A stretch of DNA of 64,000 nucleotides from Brachionus plicatilis (Eukaryota > Rotifera > Eurotatoria > Ploima > Brachionidae). A program made the position numbers and the translations under genes. Below, piece by piece: positions 21,061-32,943 of the stretch. The notes below the pieces were generated by a model, which saw nothing but the letters and a program-made list of their open reading frames with translations, ran no database searches and had not been told where the DNA came from. The stretch lies in contig QEOQ01000602.1 of the NCBI GenBank assembly GCA_010279815.1, positions 77,398 to 141,397 of the forward strand. Reading direction: 5' to 3'. Position 1 is the stretch's first letter. Every line of letters starts with the position of its first letter.

Positions 21061-21744
21061 ATGAAAAACATTTACAGAACTCATCCGTTAATAGCACCTC
21101 AGTGTAGAATTCAAATGGAGGCCAAGTGGAACACCGAAGCCAAGTCCGAGTTCGCAACCATTTTGCCAGACTCGAAAACAGTTCTCTTTTTTGACGGACT
21201 CGAGTCCAAAGGGACTGCTGCAACCCGCCTGGACATGCCAGTGACATTTGGCAGCTTTTATTTTGAGTTCACGGTCAGAGAGCCATTGTTCGGCACCGCG
21301 GTCATGTTTGGCCTCGGCACCGAAGACATACGTCTTTCCTATGACGATTACAATTATGTGCCGCTGATCGGCATGGACCAAAACGGCTGGGCTCTGTCCT
21401 ACAAAGGCACGGTCTGGCACAACGGAAAGTACAAAAAGTTTTGCGAGCCATTTTTTGAAGAGAATACATGCATTGGTATGCTTTATCATAACAAAAAAAT
21501 ACACTATTTCATCGATGGGGTGTACAAAGGCATCGCTTTTGACAATGTTGATCCAAATGGTAGGCAGCTCTATCCGATGGTATCATCTACTGCCGCAGAC
21601 ACAGTCATTGAACTCACTACAGCATGCAGGCTAAACTACTCATTACTTGATTTATGTGCGTTTAAAGTCAAAAAATTGTTCAAAGATGAAATTCAACAAT
21701 TGGATTTGCCAAAAAATTTGATCATTTTTCTAGCTCATTTTTAG
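21061..21744 (+). CDS. SPRY domain / SOCS box protein, SPSB3-like
   Basis: Single exon, 227 residues. The SPRY/B30.2 domain fills most of it: KTVLFFDGLESKGTAATRLD, FGSFYFEFTVREPLFGTAVM, GLGTEDI, LIGMDQNGWALSYKGTVWHN, IHYFIDGVYKGIAF and LYPMVSSTAADTVIELT. The end, LLDLCAFKVKKLF then LDLPKNLIIFL, matches the short SOCS box of SPSB3 (Leu-Cys, then Leu-Pro-...-Leu). SPSB proteins are substrate receptors of Elongin/Cullin-5 ubiquitin ligases, SPRY holding the target and SOCS box the Elongin BC pair. The codon mix is much richer in G+C than the flanks. An ATG at 21061 and another at residue 19 are both possible starts. The gene is intronless, so retroposition of a parent gene is conceivable, but the frame is intact. 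Confidence 0.85.
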   Translation: MKNIYRTHPLIAPQCRIQMEAKWNTEAKSEFATILPDSKTVLFFDGLESKGTAATRLDMPVTFGSFYFEFTVREPLFGTAVMFGLGTEDIRLSYDDYNYVPLIGMDQNGWALSYKGTVWHNGKYKKFCEPFFEENTCIGMLYHNKKIHYFIDGVYKGIAFDNVDPNGRQLYPMVSSTAADTVIELTTACRLNYSLLDLCAFKVKKLFKDEIQQLDLPKNLIIFLAHF

Positions 21745-23497
21745 ATCGTTTATTTTTTTTGTAAATAAAATTTTTTATGAAAATTTTTTCTAAATTTAAA
21801 AACAAATATTTTCTTTTAAAGGTTGTTTTTAAATATTGGGTAGGCTTTAAAAAAGATCTTATTTATAAAATGATTACTTTTTGAATTTATCAACAAAAAA
21901 AATTATGATAAAATCATAATGTTAATGTTAGAAATGACGATAATGATTTCATTATTTTTTGACACTTATTTATTGTTGTTTATCAAAAGAAAATCAAATT
22001 AGGCAAGAATGAAAGGAGGAAGGAGGCTAAAATAGGCATATAAATCATGATTTTTAATTTTTATCTACAAAAATGAAAACCAACGAGAGCTATTTTTTGT
22101 GAACCTTTGCCAAAAAGAAAAAATAGAATCCTGGATCGCATCGTTTCAACTGTTTTACCTGAATAGAACCAAGCTTAGAATGAAATTGAGCGACCATGAT
22201 AATAATTTTCCTACTCCAACGAATAAAAATGAACGATTATGTAACATTTCATTTTAAAAAGAAATCAATTAAAATTAAAAATAAATGTTTTATATGTTTT
22301 TGCTGTTACTTAATTAGTGTTTATCGTAAATTACCGATAATTATTGTAAAATTCAGTGAAAAAAAAAATTTTCTCGAAAAAAACCGATTTTCATGAAAAA
22401 AAATTTTTGTTTGAAATTTTGAAAAAGGAAAAAAATTAAAATTGATTGAATTTTTTGACGAAAATTGACGTAAATTTCGGTAAATTTCAACAAAAAATAT
22501 GTTTCGAGGGATACATATATGTATTTTTTAAAATAATATTTTTGAAAGAATACATAAAGTACGTATTCTCAAATAAAAAAAAAAAATTGTATTTTTTAGG
22601 TTCACAAAATACATATTTTGTATTCTCGGATACATTTTGTATACCAAAAATAGTATTATCTATACCAAAAATAGTATTAAAAGAATTTAATTTTCAATTA
22701 TTTTAATGTTAAATTGGTGAAATAACAACAATTAAATTAAATTGAAATCATTTTTTAAAAATTGAGCTAATACTATATTAATCAAAATTTATCAAATGAA
22801 AATTAATTTCAGTTCAGCTAAATGAGCTTTTGATTTTCCAAAAAATATTCCTTTAAAAGACTTTATAACTTGAATTTTTGATACTTGCACTGACAGAATA
22901 GATAAAACAATGTCTTGTAATAAACTTAAGAAAAAAAATGGAATTTAGGATTCTGTAAGTCCTTAAAAAAGATTTGTTTTTGTCAAAGACTAACTTTAAT
23001 TCAACGAATAAATGCAAAATTTTCATATTGTAATAAAATTTTCTTAATGAGTCAATTTACCAATAATTGCTAAAAAATTATCCGGTGCCCAAGTCTAAAG
23101 TCCGAATGAAAAAATTGGAGGGAGACTTTAATTAGCAAAAACACAAAGTCTTCATTCAAGGCTAAAATTCAATAAAAAAAAGATTATCTTTTAAAAAAAA
23201 AAGTAATTTTTTAAATTTAATTAATTTTAATTATTACAAAATTTATTTAATGTTCGAATTTTTAAAATAAAAAATCTTATTGTTTAAATTTTGTTACTAA
23301 ATAACAAAGATATTTAATATGCATGTTTATTTTGATTTTATTTTAAAAAATATGAAAATAGATCAAAAACTTTTGATATTTTCTATACCATTTTTTTAAT
23401 CAGTTTTACGTTTAATCTCCACAAATTTATAAAATTTAGTAATGAAAAGAACTAATAATTAATTTAAAAAAATTTTAAAAATCATCTAAATAAAAAT
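21745..23497. other. Intergenic AT-rich region
   Basis: No credible gene. Short ORFs here are A/T-run artefacts with biased composition. A few GTAAATTTCGGTAAATTT words near 22470 recall the Tc1/mariner-like repeats, without clear ends. Confidence 0.45.
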
Positions 23498-24688
23498 TTA
23501 ATTCCAAATTTTAATTGTAGTATCTCCTGATCCACTAGCCAGATCACCATTTTGTAGTACTGCAAGTGACTGAACTTCAGATGAATGACTAGCTAGATTC
23601 ATCTTTAAGCTTCCATCATAAGTATTCCAAATTTTAATTGATTTATCATGTAATCCACTTACTATATCACCATTATTGAGTAATGCAAGAGACCAAATCC
23701 CAGCCGAATGATTATTTAGTGTCAGTTTTATATTTCCGTTATCTGTATTCCAAATATTTATAGTCTTGTCTGCTGATCCACTAGCTAAATCACCATTTTT
23801 AAGCACTATAAGTGAATTAATTGGACCTGAATGATTCTTCAGAGTCATTTTAACACTTCCAGTTTTTATATTCCAAATTTTAATTGTAGTATCTTCTGAT
23901 CCACTAGCTAGATCACCATTATTTAGTACTGCGAGCGAGCGAACTGTATCTGAATGATTCTTCAGAGTCATTTTAACACTTCCAGTTTTTATATTCCAAA
24001 TTTTAATTGTAGTATCTTCTGATCCACTAGCTAGATCACCATTATTTAATACTGCGAGCGAGCGAACTGTACCTGAATGATTCTTCAGAGTCATTTTAAC
24101 ACTTCCAGTTTTTATATTCCAAATTTTAATTGTAGTATCTTCTGATCCACTTATTAGATCGCCACTATTTAACACTGCAAGTGAGAAAATCCTCTTTGAA
24201 TGACCATTTATTGTCATTATTTCACAACCATTGTCTAAATTCCAAATTTTTATTTTTTTATCAGCAGATCCACTAGCCAGATCGCCATTTTTTAGCACTG
24301 CAAGTGACAAAACTCGACCTGAATGGCCACTTAAAGTCATATTTTCTTAGAAATTAAAAAATTTATTGTAAATCTAGTTCTAAAAATGTTTTTTACTTGT
24401 GAAATTTGAATTTATTTTTGAATATTTGTTCATTTTCTTTATTAAAATAAAATCTATTTTATTGAAATCAACTGTAGAACATTCTTTCAGGATCGTACAT
24501 TTATTTTCACTTCCTTCAGCCATTTTACAATTTTCAGATTGCAAACATTTCAATGCACATTTAAAGCCACTATTTTTAATTTCATTTAACCCATGATATT
24601 TTTTAAACAATACTTCTAACTGTTTACAATAGCAATTGAATATAAAATTTATCAAAAATAACTTCGAAATTATGTTGACAGCTTTCAT
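23498..24688 (-). CDS. Predicted secreted protein: Cys-rich (PAN-like) N-terminus plus seven WD40 repeats
   Basis: Two exons, 24688-24397 and 24345-23498, 379 residues; the junction reads SNFT-KNMTLSGH. The start MKAVNIISKLFLINFIFNCY is a good signal peptide. About 70 residues with six further Cys follow (GFKCALKCLQSENCKMAEGS, NKCTILKECS), resembling a degenerate PAN/apple module. Then come seven WD40 blades, each like HSGRVLSLAVLKNGDLASGS and ending IKIWN, enough for one closed propeller. Blades 2-5 are nearly identical at the DNA level over a 123-bp unit, so the array grew recently. WD40 propellers are normally cytosolic or nuclear scaffolds, so a signal peptide on one is unusual. Function unknown. 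If the intron were instead a gene boundary, the propeller could be a separate cytosolic protein starting at 24340. Confidence 0.8.
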
Positions 24689-27600
24689 ATCTAAAAATTG
24701 TTAAAAATTCAGAAAATGTGAATTTAGCAACATTTTTAAAACAATTTTTCTTAGAACTTTTAAAAAATTAGGCTTAAATTTATCCTTTTCTGTTTAATAG
24801 AGATGATGATTCTTGTTTAGCTAATTTAGCATTTATTTTTGACATAAAGCTCATTTCAACCCATTGAAAAATTTAAAATAAGAATAAAGAGGCAAAATGA
24901 AATTTATGATCAAAAACTTAAAGACCATATTCAAAAAATATAATTGAAAAATATTTTTAAGTATTTTTTGGTTATAAAAATTTATTGAATTAACCCTTTT
25001 TTAAAGTAAATATTTAATGCTCGACTTAATTTTTGATTTATTTGAAAATCTGTAAAATTTTATCTATGTAAAATTATTCATAATTGTATTTCATAATGGT
25101 TGTGGTCTAGCATTGTCTTTAAAATTCTAAAAGGTCTTTTAAGGTATTAAATCCTGGACATGAAGTCAAATAATGCTATTTCTTGAATTATTAAAGAATA
25201 TTTGTTCTGTGCTTTCATGAGTTCTTTAACAAAAAAATTTTTTAAACTTTTTCCTTTTTTTTAAGGGAATTGATTTTCAATTAATTCTAAAATTTACCAA
25301 TAAATTATATTAAAAACTCTAGATTTCTTAAATTAGAAACTTAATAAACCTTTTATATAACTTTACTGATTTTTTCAAGGTGTTCCAAGTAAAAATATTT
25401 GAAAATCAGTTCTTGATACAATTTAATTAAGTATTTTCACTTAGAATTCGTTTTTAAAAACCGTCTTGATTTATTTACAAGGAACAGCCAAATTTTTGAA
25501 CATCTAATCCTGACTTTTTGACTATAATCCTGATTTTTTGCTACAAATCATATTTTAACTGTGTTTAAGAGTTATTCTTCTCGGTTTCTATATTTTATCT
25601 TTTATTTTTGACATTTTGTGCGTTTAACATTGTTTCTTTTAAATTAATTTTATTTTAATGAAACATTCATACTGAAGTAATTTTAGCTCGATATAGATAC
25701 CATAAAATAAATAAGTATTGAAATTAAAAAAAAATCATTAAAAGCCTTTCAATTTAGGCAAAAAAATTTTAAAATCGTAAAAATATTAAAAAAAAAAAGC
25801 TAGAACGGCTCTTTAATAAAGTAGAAGAATTTTTAAATTGCTTAATTTCCCTTGGCACTCCTTTATTTAATTTACTATATTTTAATTTAAGATTTTTTCT
25901 AGGAATACGGAAAATAGAAAAGCTTTATGATTTAAATTTTCTAATAAATAAAATAAAATGATTTTATGATCATATAATACAAAGAATGATAATGAAAAAT
26001 TTCATAAATAAATTTTTAATTTACAATTTGCATTGATTGTTAAAATTTTAAAACTTTATTTACTAAAAATAACTTTTGCGGATAAAAAACGAAAAATTTA
26101 AATTTAAAACATTCAAAGATTGATTTAATTTTATTTATTTAATAAAAAAAAAATTTATTACTTTTCTTATTATTTCAATATTTAACCTTTAATTTGCAGC
26201 GTCTTAATTTTTAGAAAGACAGCAAGATTTGAATCTTCACCTTGTCAAAAGTTTAATAATCTTAATTTTGAAATTTTGTGATACAATTAACTTTAGTTTT
26301 CTAAGAATTTAAAATGTTAGGAATAAAGCGGTTTAGTTTAAAAATTTTTATTTAATAAAAAACTTCATCAAAAAATCCACAACGAAAAATTTTTTGAATT
26401 CTGAATCAGAAATCTGAATCAAATTTAATGAAAAAACATCACTTTATGTTGAGCAAATCACATTGACTATAAACAAAAATAAATTGTATTAAAAAAATAT
26501 AACAGATCTGTAGAAGAAAAGACTAAGGACTCAGTTAAGGATTTGATGCTGAAATTAAAAATATGCTTTAGATTTATAGCTAGAAAATCTGATCTTAGTA
26601 CTTTTTTATTTTAACATATATATTTTTTTCTTTTTAATTTTTATTAAATTTTACTTACCATTTAACTCTATCAATTTTTTGATTTTTTTTTAATCTGTAG
26701 AAGCTTTAATCTTTTAGTTGGTTAAATTGAATAAAAAACAATATTCGCAAATTTTTTTATTAAATATTTTGGTAAATAAGAATTTAATTTAATCAATATA
26801 ACAAATTCAAACCTTTTAAACCTTTCATTTTCCAAATGTAAAATCAATTATGTTTAAAACAAATAGTTATTATTTAAATAATTAAGATTTTAAAAAATTA
26901 TTATTTGATTAATAAATTTTTCAAGCATCACGATCAAATCGTTTACTTAAGTTTTCTCGAAAAGCGGGAAAAGGAAAAGTTTTAAGATTTTTATATTAAA
27001 AATTTTATTTAAATTTAAAAATCAAATTTTTCTTTGCTTTTTGTTTTATTTAATTTATGATTAAAACATGGCTGTTTTTTTACTTTGAAAATCATTGGAA
27101 TAAAAAAAAGAACTCAGACCACTGGCAAAAATGTTTATTCTTTTCGAGATGAAGGGTCATACTTCCTAAAAAAAAATTGACTGGCTTTTGAAAAAATAAA
27201 AAAGATTTACCTTAATAATTATAAAACAAAAAATAATAAAATTAAATTTTATGGAAATCGTATCTTTAAAGCGTGTAAATTGGTGACAAACAAAATTGTG
27301 TTGTAATCACAGAAATGATTTGTCTAGCAAATATTGATGGAGTACTTGTTAAAATAAAATAACAAAAAATTTATTTGATAAATATTTTTTGTTTTTTTAA
27401 TTTCAAGCTGCTTGAAATGGAAATATACCACGTCAAAAATGTTTTAATTCAAAAATAAAATTATAAAAAATAAAGTATGTTTAATTTTAAAATTAATCTG
27501 TTGTGCCGTAAACATTATTTCATGTTAAATTTAAATTATTTTCGAATATTTTTTAAAGCAAACATAGGATTCATTTAGTTTTTATTGTTTTTAAGGAAAA

Positions 27601-28207
27601 ATATTTAAAATATTATTTATTTTTTATAAAAATAAAAAAAAAAATTTTATAAAAACATACAATATCTAAGAATATATTAAATTAAATTTTTTATTTTACA
27701 AAAAAATATTAAACAGTCTTTAAAAAAAGTCCTATGTTTGCTTTAATCTTTATAATTTCAATATAATAAGATTGCAAAATAAACCTCCATTTATATATTT
27801 TTAAAATAAATTTAAAAGATCGCACTTTTTTCATGTTTTTGAATGAAAATTTTCATTAAAAGACGAAAAAATATCCCATTTGGATGTTAAATTAAAATTA
27901 AAATTTTCTAGTGATCAATTAGATTTGTATAAAACTCAAAATTTTTCAAATAGATGAAAAAGTGATTATTTATCACCTGAATATAAACTGCTTTTAATTT
28001 TTTATTTAGTCTGGTTCATCAAAATTTTCGAAATATTTTCCTGAATTTTTTTATCTAAAACTTAACATTTTTGATGATTTATCAAATTTATTTAATTTTT
28101 ATATTATATTAAATTTCTTTAAATTCTCAAAATCGATAATTTAAAAGTCTTAAAGTCAGACTCAGAAATGAAAGTGGCTATTTTACAAATCAGCGATTAA
28201 TCATCAA
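24689..28207. other. 3.5-kb AT-rich region without genes
   Basis: I see no coding sequence on either strand. The only structure noticed is a small inverted repeat at 27553-27746. Confidence 0.5.
27553..27746. repeat. Short inverted-repeat pair (17-bp arms)
   Basis: TTAAAGCAAACATAGGA at 27553 and its exact complement TCCTATGTTTGCTTTAA ending at 27746 enclose about 160 bp of A/T-rich DNA. Probably a small MITE or foldback. Confidence 0.55.
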
Positions 28208-29813
28208 TTATTTGGTAATATTTTCTCGATTTTCCTCTATTTCAACTTGGTAATATAATTGTTTGAGAATGAACAAAACAAGATCATATGAATCCCTTTA
28301 AGAAAAATTAATTAGAAAAATTCAAAATTCTAATCTAAAATATACCAATAGCTCGAATGAGCTGTAAGGAACAACAAATAATCTAAGTGATCAAAAGCTG
28401 ACTTTTCGATGGCAAAATCGATGCGTTTTAGCCTTGAATTATTTTCAAAGCCTTTGCATATTTGTTGATAATTGAACAAACTTTCATCATCGCTCATATA
28501 CTCATTGTTGGTCACTCGAATATGCTGATTTTTTCCACTTCTATTTAAACTAAGCATTCCCCAGAGCAAATTTTGTAATTCTAAATTATATTTTGACAGC
28601 TGAATTGGCTCAAGAAGCATTTCACTACGAACCATGGGTTCGATTCTGTAAGCAAAAGGGTCTAGCTAATATATTATTTTTTAGTTAACTTTAATTTCAT
28701 CTATTATCTAATTACTTGATGGAATATGTTAAAAAAACAATCACAATTGAGCTTAAGATTCGGATCAGCCAAGCTAACACCTCTGGTTGTTAGAAAAAAA
28801 GCAATCGGAGATCCTATTGCAAAAAAATTGTCAACTTTAAATTCAAAATTTGATTCTGTCGGTTCATTCTAAAAAAATTAAAAAAAATTTAAAAAATTTT
28901 AAAAAATTAAAAAAAAAAAAGTAGCTCACCAAGAAAGTTGACAAAAGATCAAAAAGAATCAATGAGCCAAGTGAGTGACCTATCAATGATATTTTCCCCC
29001 GATAATACGGATTTCTTTCTTTGAATATTTTTACATATTTATTTAGATTATCAACTACTTTTTCCATAATTTTTCTCCTAAATTCTACATTGGCATAAAA
29101 AATCATGTCCGATATGGCCGTGTTGGAAAACAGCCGAAGATTTGGTATACTTGGCAATGAAATGTCTTTCCATCTAAACAATTAAAAAAATAATATTAAA
29201 AATAAAAGAAAAATATTTTACTTATTTTTATCAGAATGTATGACATCATGCCATGAGATAGGCAAAAATTCAATCGAATTAAATTCTTGACTTTGGTCGT
29301 TCTTGAAACCCAGTGACAAATTTGCACTGATGATCTCATTTGATTTTTTTTTAAAAGAATTAGCTAAATAAAAATGATTTCTTTTTTTTAATTTAATTTA
29401 ATTAAATTTTTAATACTGCAATCAAGAATCGACCTGAGTTGCAGGTCACAGCTTTCGCCGATTCCGTGCACAATGAAGCAAACATGATCAAAATGATCGG
29501 ACTCATCAGAATCAATGGAAGGGTTAAATGTTTTCAAAATTTGGCTACTTTCCTCATCATGTATTTCTTTTTTGTTCCTGAACCATTTAAAACGCTTGAC
29601 TAGACCATTTGGAGCTTCCCAGTAGACGGGAATCAGAAATTTAACCTCTATATCAGCATCATATCTACCACCTTTTACTGCAACTTTTTTACACTCACTA
29701 TTTCCTAAATAAACTGTCTCAAGTTTTTTACAGTCTGGTATCGAGAATGGGGTCCATAATGGCTCCGAGTCACTTAGCTTATAAAACCAATAAAACTCGA
29801 ATGTATCAGACAT
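28208..29813 (-). CDS. DDHD-domain phospholipase A1 (DDHD2 / iPLA1-gamma-like)
   Basis: Six exons: 29813-29417, 29363-29222, 29173-28930, 28868-28716, 28665-28346, 28295-28208; phases close to give 447 residues. It starts with a WWE-like domain (FYWFYKLSDSEPLWTPFSIP ... PVYWEAPNGLVKRFKWFRN). The lipase core follows: VCFIVHGIGESCDLQLRSIL, SIEFLPISWHDVIHS, ISLPSIPNLRLFSNTAISDM and ISLIGHSLGSLILFDLL with the GxSxG nucleophile. The DDHD domain begins near FFAIGSPIAFFLTTRG and has NIFHQLDPFAYRIEPM, LKRIDFAIEKSAFDHLDYLL and AHSSYWDSYDL. Known role: intracellular PA-preferring phospholipase A1 / triglyceride hydrolase at Golgi-ER membranes. No SAM domain or long linker is present, so it is shorter than vertebrate DDHD2 (about 700 residues). 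Confidence 0.92.
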
Positions 29814-30745
29814 CTCGACGTAATTTTTTTTATAAATTAAAAAATATTAAACACTTTATTTGATAAAACATGCTCAAAATTATGCTTATTACTTATCTTT
29901 TTTTAATTTTTTTGAGTGTTTTTTTAAAGGTACTTTATCATAAAAAAAATTTAAAAAACAATACTTATTTAAAGAGATTTTGGAAATATCTGTCTGGATA
30001 AAATATGTAGAATTTTATTCAACTTTATTTCAGTTTAAATTACCTTTATTGCAAACTAAATTATCTAAAATTATTTATTTTTGTCTGCTTAATGATCTGT
30101 GAATTTTGATTTAGGGTTTTAATTAAGCTCAAAATTTTTGTTTGAATTTTTAAAATTTTATCTAGGAATAATATTTCGCATAGCATCTGACATTTTATTT
30201 TTGTAAATTAAAATATATATTAGTATCAATATATTCTTAAGAAAAGATTAAAATTTTTTCAAACAAATTCCGTAATTTTGGTAAAATCTTTTTTTTAATA
30301 TTAAAGACTAAAATCTCTGTTCATTTTAACTTTAATAAATACACTAAAAAAATATTCTTCCAATTTAAACGTTTTTAATTACAAATTCATCTAATTCTGA
30401 TTTAATTAACTTATTCAAAAAATAAAAAAATTAGCTTTTTCTTGATCAAAAAATTTAATTGTGAACAAAAATTTATTTAATTTTCAAATAATTAAATGTA
30501 AAATTTTTTTTTCAAAAATATTAAACGAATTTAAATTTTTTTATTTTTCTCGGCTTGAATTCTGAATCCTGTTTTATTTATCAGTGTTATTTTTTAATTT
30601 TTATCGAGAATTGAAGAAGATAAATCCAAGATTGTTTGACTTAAATGATAACTTCAAAAAAAAAATAATAAAAAAGACGCCAATTTAATTTGTAAATTAT
30701 ATATTTATTTCAAAAATTTTAAAAGTGATTGATAAAAAAATAATT
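29814..30745. other. Intergenic AT-rich DNA
   Basis: Promoter side of the DDHD gene and 3' flank of the 30746-31246 gene. No other signal. Confidence 0.45.
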
Positions 30746-31246
30746 TTAAAAAAAGGTCAAATTTTCTAAATTGTTAACATTTACATTTTCTTTTTGGTTG
30801 AAGTATTCATGTCCCGGGTCGTATTTTCGCATTAGCCATTCGTAATCTTCATAGGCCACATTAATTTTGTTCGAATCAGTAAACAATTCATCAATTATTG
30901 TATCGCAGTATTCATTACTCTCTTCTATATTGGGCTCCCGAGATCCTCTTAGGTTATTTCTGAGTAAATTTTTTTCAAATTTTTCGATTAAATGTCTGGT
31001 CTTTGAATTCGTCAGATAACTTTGGTTAACCCACAAAGTCAAAAGTGATAAGTCGTGACAGCACAACTTTATTTGAACCAAATAGCAAAACTCTTTGTTC
31101 TGAGTTTCTTGATTGAAGACTATTTTTCTGGCTATTAATGACCATGATTTGTCCAAATCGCAGTTGTAATAAATGCAGTTAAATAATAATACTAAAAAAC
31201 GCTCTTTATTTTCTTCCAAATTTATATCAACTATTTCCTCAATCAT
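30746..31246 (-). CDS. Unidentified 166-residue protein
   Basis: Single exon. The protein is acidic and protein-like, with a hydrophobic helical first half (RFLVLLFNCIYYNCDLDKSW, LVQIKLCCHDLSLLTLWVNQ), several Cys and Trp residues, and an acidic C-terminal half (SREPNIEESNEYCDTIIDEL, YEDYEWLMRKYDPGHEYFN). I do not recognise a family. Its codon mix contrasts with the A/T-run background and the frame is clean from ATG to stop, which supports a real gene. No signal peptide or membrane anchor is evident. It lies 932 bp upstream-side of the DDHD gene on the same strand; a functional link is not implied. Confidence 0.6.
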   Translation of the reverse strand: MIEEIVDINLEENKERFLVLLFNCIYYNCDLDKSWSLIARKIVFNQETQNKEFCYLVQIKLCCHDLSLLTLWVNQSYLTNSKTRHLIEKFEKNLLRNNLRGSREPNIEESNEYCDTIIDELFTDSNKINVAYEDYEWLMRKYDPGHEYFNQKENVNVNNLENLTFF

Positions 31247-32943
31247 TTTTTATTTCTATTAAACTTTATTTTTATCAATTATTTTTGTTTTTTCTGTTCT
31301 TTTTTATATTATTTTTGCATTCATTTTTAATTGAAAAAATGTGTCTTGTGAAAAGTGATTACAACATTTGATAAAAATTATAAACAATGCGTTAAATATT
31401 TACAGGTATTCTTCATACTTTTTCCCACTTTGTTTTGTTAATAAACTTTTCTACAAGAAAAAAAATCCGACAATTTATCTTAATAGCTTTATTTCAGAAG
31501 TTATACAAATATGTTTAGATAATTGGCTTTAGTTTTTGAGAAAACATTCTTTAGATTAATTTAATCTTTCAAAAAGAGATAACACGTGAAAAAACTGTTT
31601 ATCAATGATTCGATTGAAAAAACATGATTTGTCACATTTTTCTAATTGATCTTATGTCTCAAGTATTTAGAGTTTTTGACGAGAAATCTGATCAACATCT
31701 ACCGAAAGTAAAAATCTAAATATGAAAATAATTAAAACTAAATTTTAAAATATATTTTATTAGTAGAATCTTCATTTAGTCTTATTTAAATTAATTAAAA
31801 AAATATTATGAAATATAATACTTTTTGATGTCGCAGCGAGAACTACTAACTAACATAAATGAATTGGTTATTCGAAAAATCTTGATTCAAAACTTGGTTG
31901 ATTTTCATTTTTCAGTTTGATATTATGAAATTTTTGCATTTAAGGCGTTCAACGAAATAAATAATAATAATAATAAAAGTCAATTAACAGAATGACTCAG
32001 TTATGCTAATCTAATTAAACTTTTTAAACTAATGACAATGAATACTTAATTGATACTTAATTTTTATTTATTTTTTATTTATTTTATTTCATTTTGCGCC
32101 AATTCTGGTGATGTATAAAAATTAAAAATGTAAAAAGTAAAATTTAAGACAGAAAATAATGATACTTAATTTTTATATCACTTTTTTTTATAGCATAAAA
32201 AAACATATTATATATCGTGAAGAAATAGTGGCAATTGAAAATTGTTATATTACTATGCTTCAAAAATTAAAACTTACTTTAATTCCAAAGATTTAAACAC
32301 TTCAATTTTTTAAAATTTATTCAGACTATTTTTATATCTTGATTTTGTACAGTTTCCCAAATCATAAACCGCATTATCAAACATTTTAATTTTTTAACAT
32401 TTTTGAAATTTAAACTCAGATAATAAAAATTAATTCTATTTTTTGCTTAAAGAGAAAATAGCATTACTAATTTTTTAATAAATCAAATAGCTTTTAGAAT
32501 CAAAAAAAATCAGGTAAAATTTAAATTCTAATAGTAAATGAAGTTGAAAGTTTTGCATTTTAGATCCATTTATTTTCAAATATTTCTGAATTAAATATCA
32601 ATTTTTATAAAATAAGTAAAAATAAATGCTGGATAAATGTACAGTCTATGTTTCAGTGTTATAATCATGAGTCAGCTTTCTAGAAGATCTCTTATAAAGA
32701 TAAAACTTATTGTCTAGATATGACTTGATTGATAATTTGATATTTTAATATGAATGTTTAAAACTTTATTGTTTTGTAAGATATCAAAAATTGTCAAAAA
32801 TCATAATGCATGATTTAGAGGAATGTCAATTTAAAAAAAAATATTTCAAGCTCTTTAATTATAAAAAACGAAAATATTGACATTTTTAGCTCTTCAAGCT
32901 ATTCGTATAAAAGCTAAATGTTTAAACATTAAATATTTAAAAA
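31247..32943. other. Intergenic region with a retroelement-like tail
   Basis: At about 31939-31978, TTAAGGCGTTCAACGAAATA followed by AATAATAATAATAA resembles the tail at 56381-56416. This may be the 3' end of a lost non-LTR element. Nothing else is recognised. A signal for the 32944 gene may lie just upstream (TATTCGTATAAAAGC near 32899-32913). Confidence 0.45.

Noticed and set aside
21088..21504. 138-codon minus-strand ORF
   Set aside because: Shadow of the G+C-richer SPSB3-like coding exon; the plus strand has the full SPRY domain.
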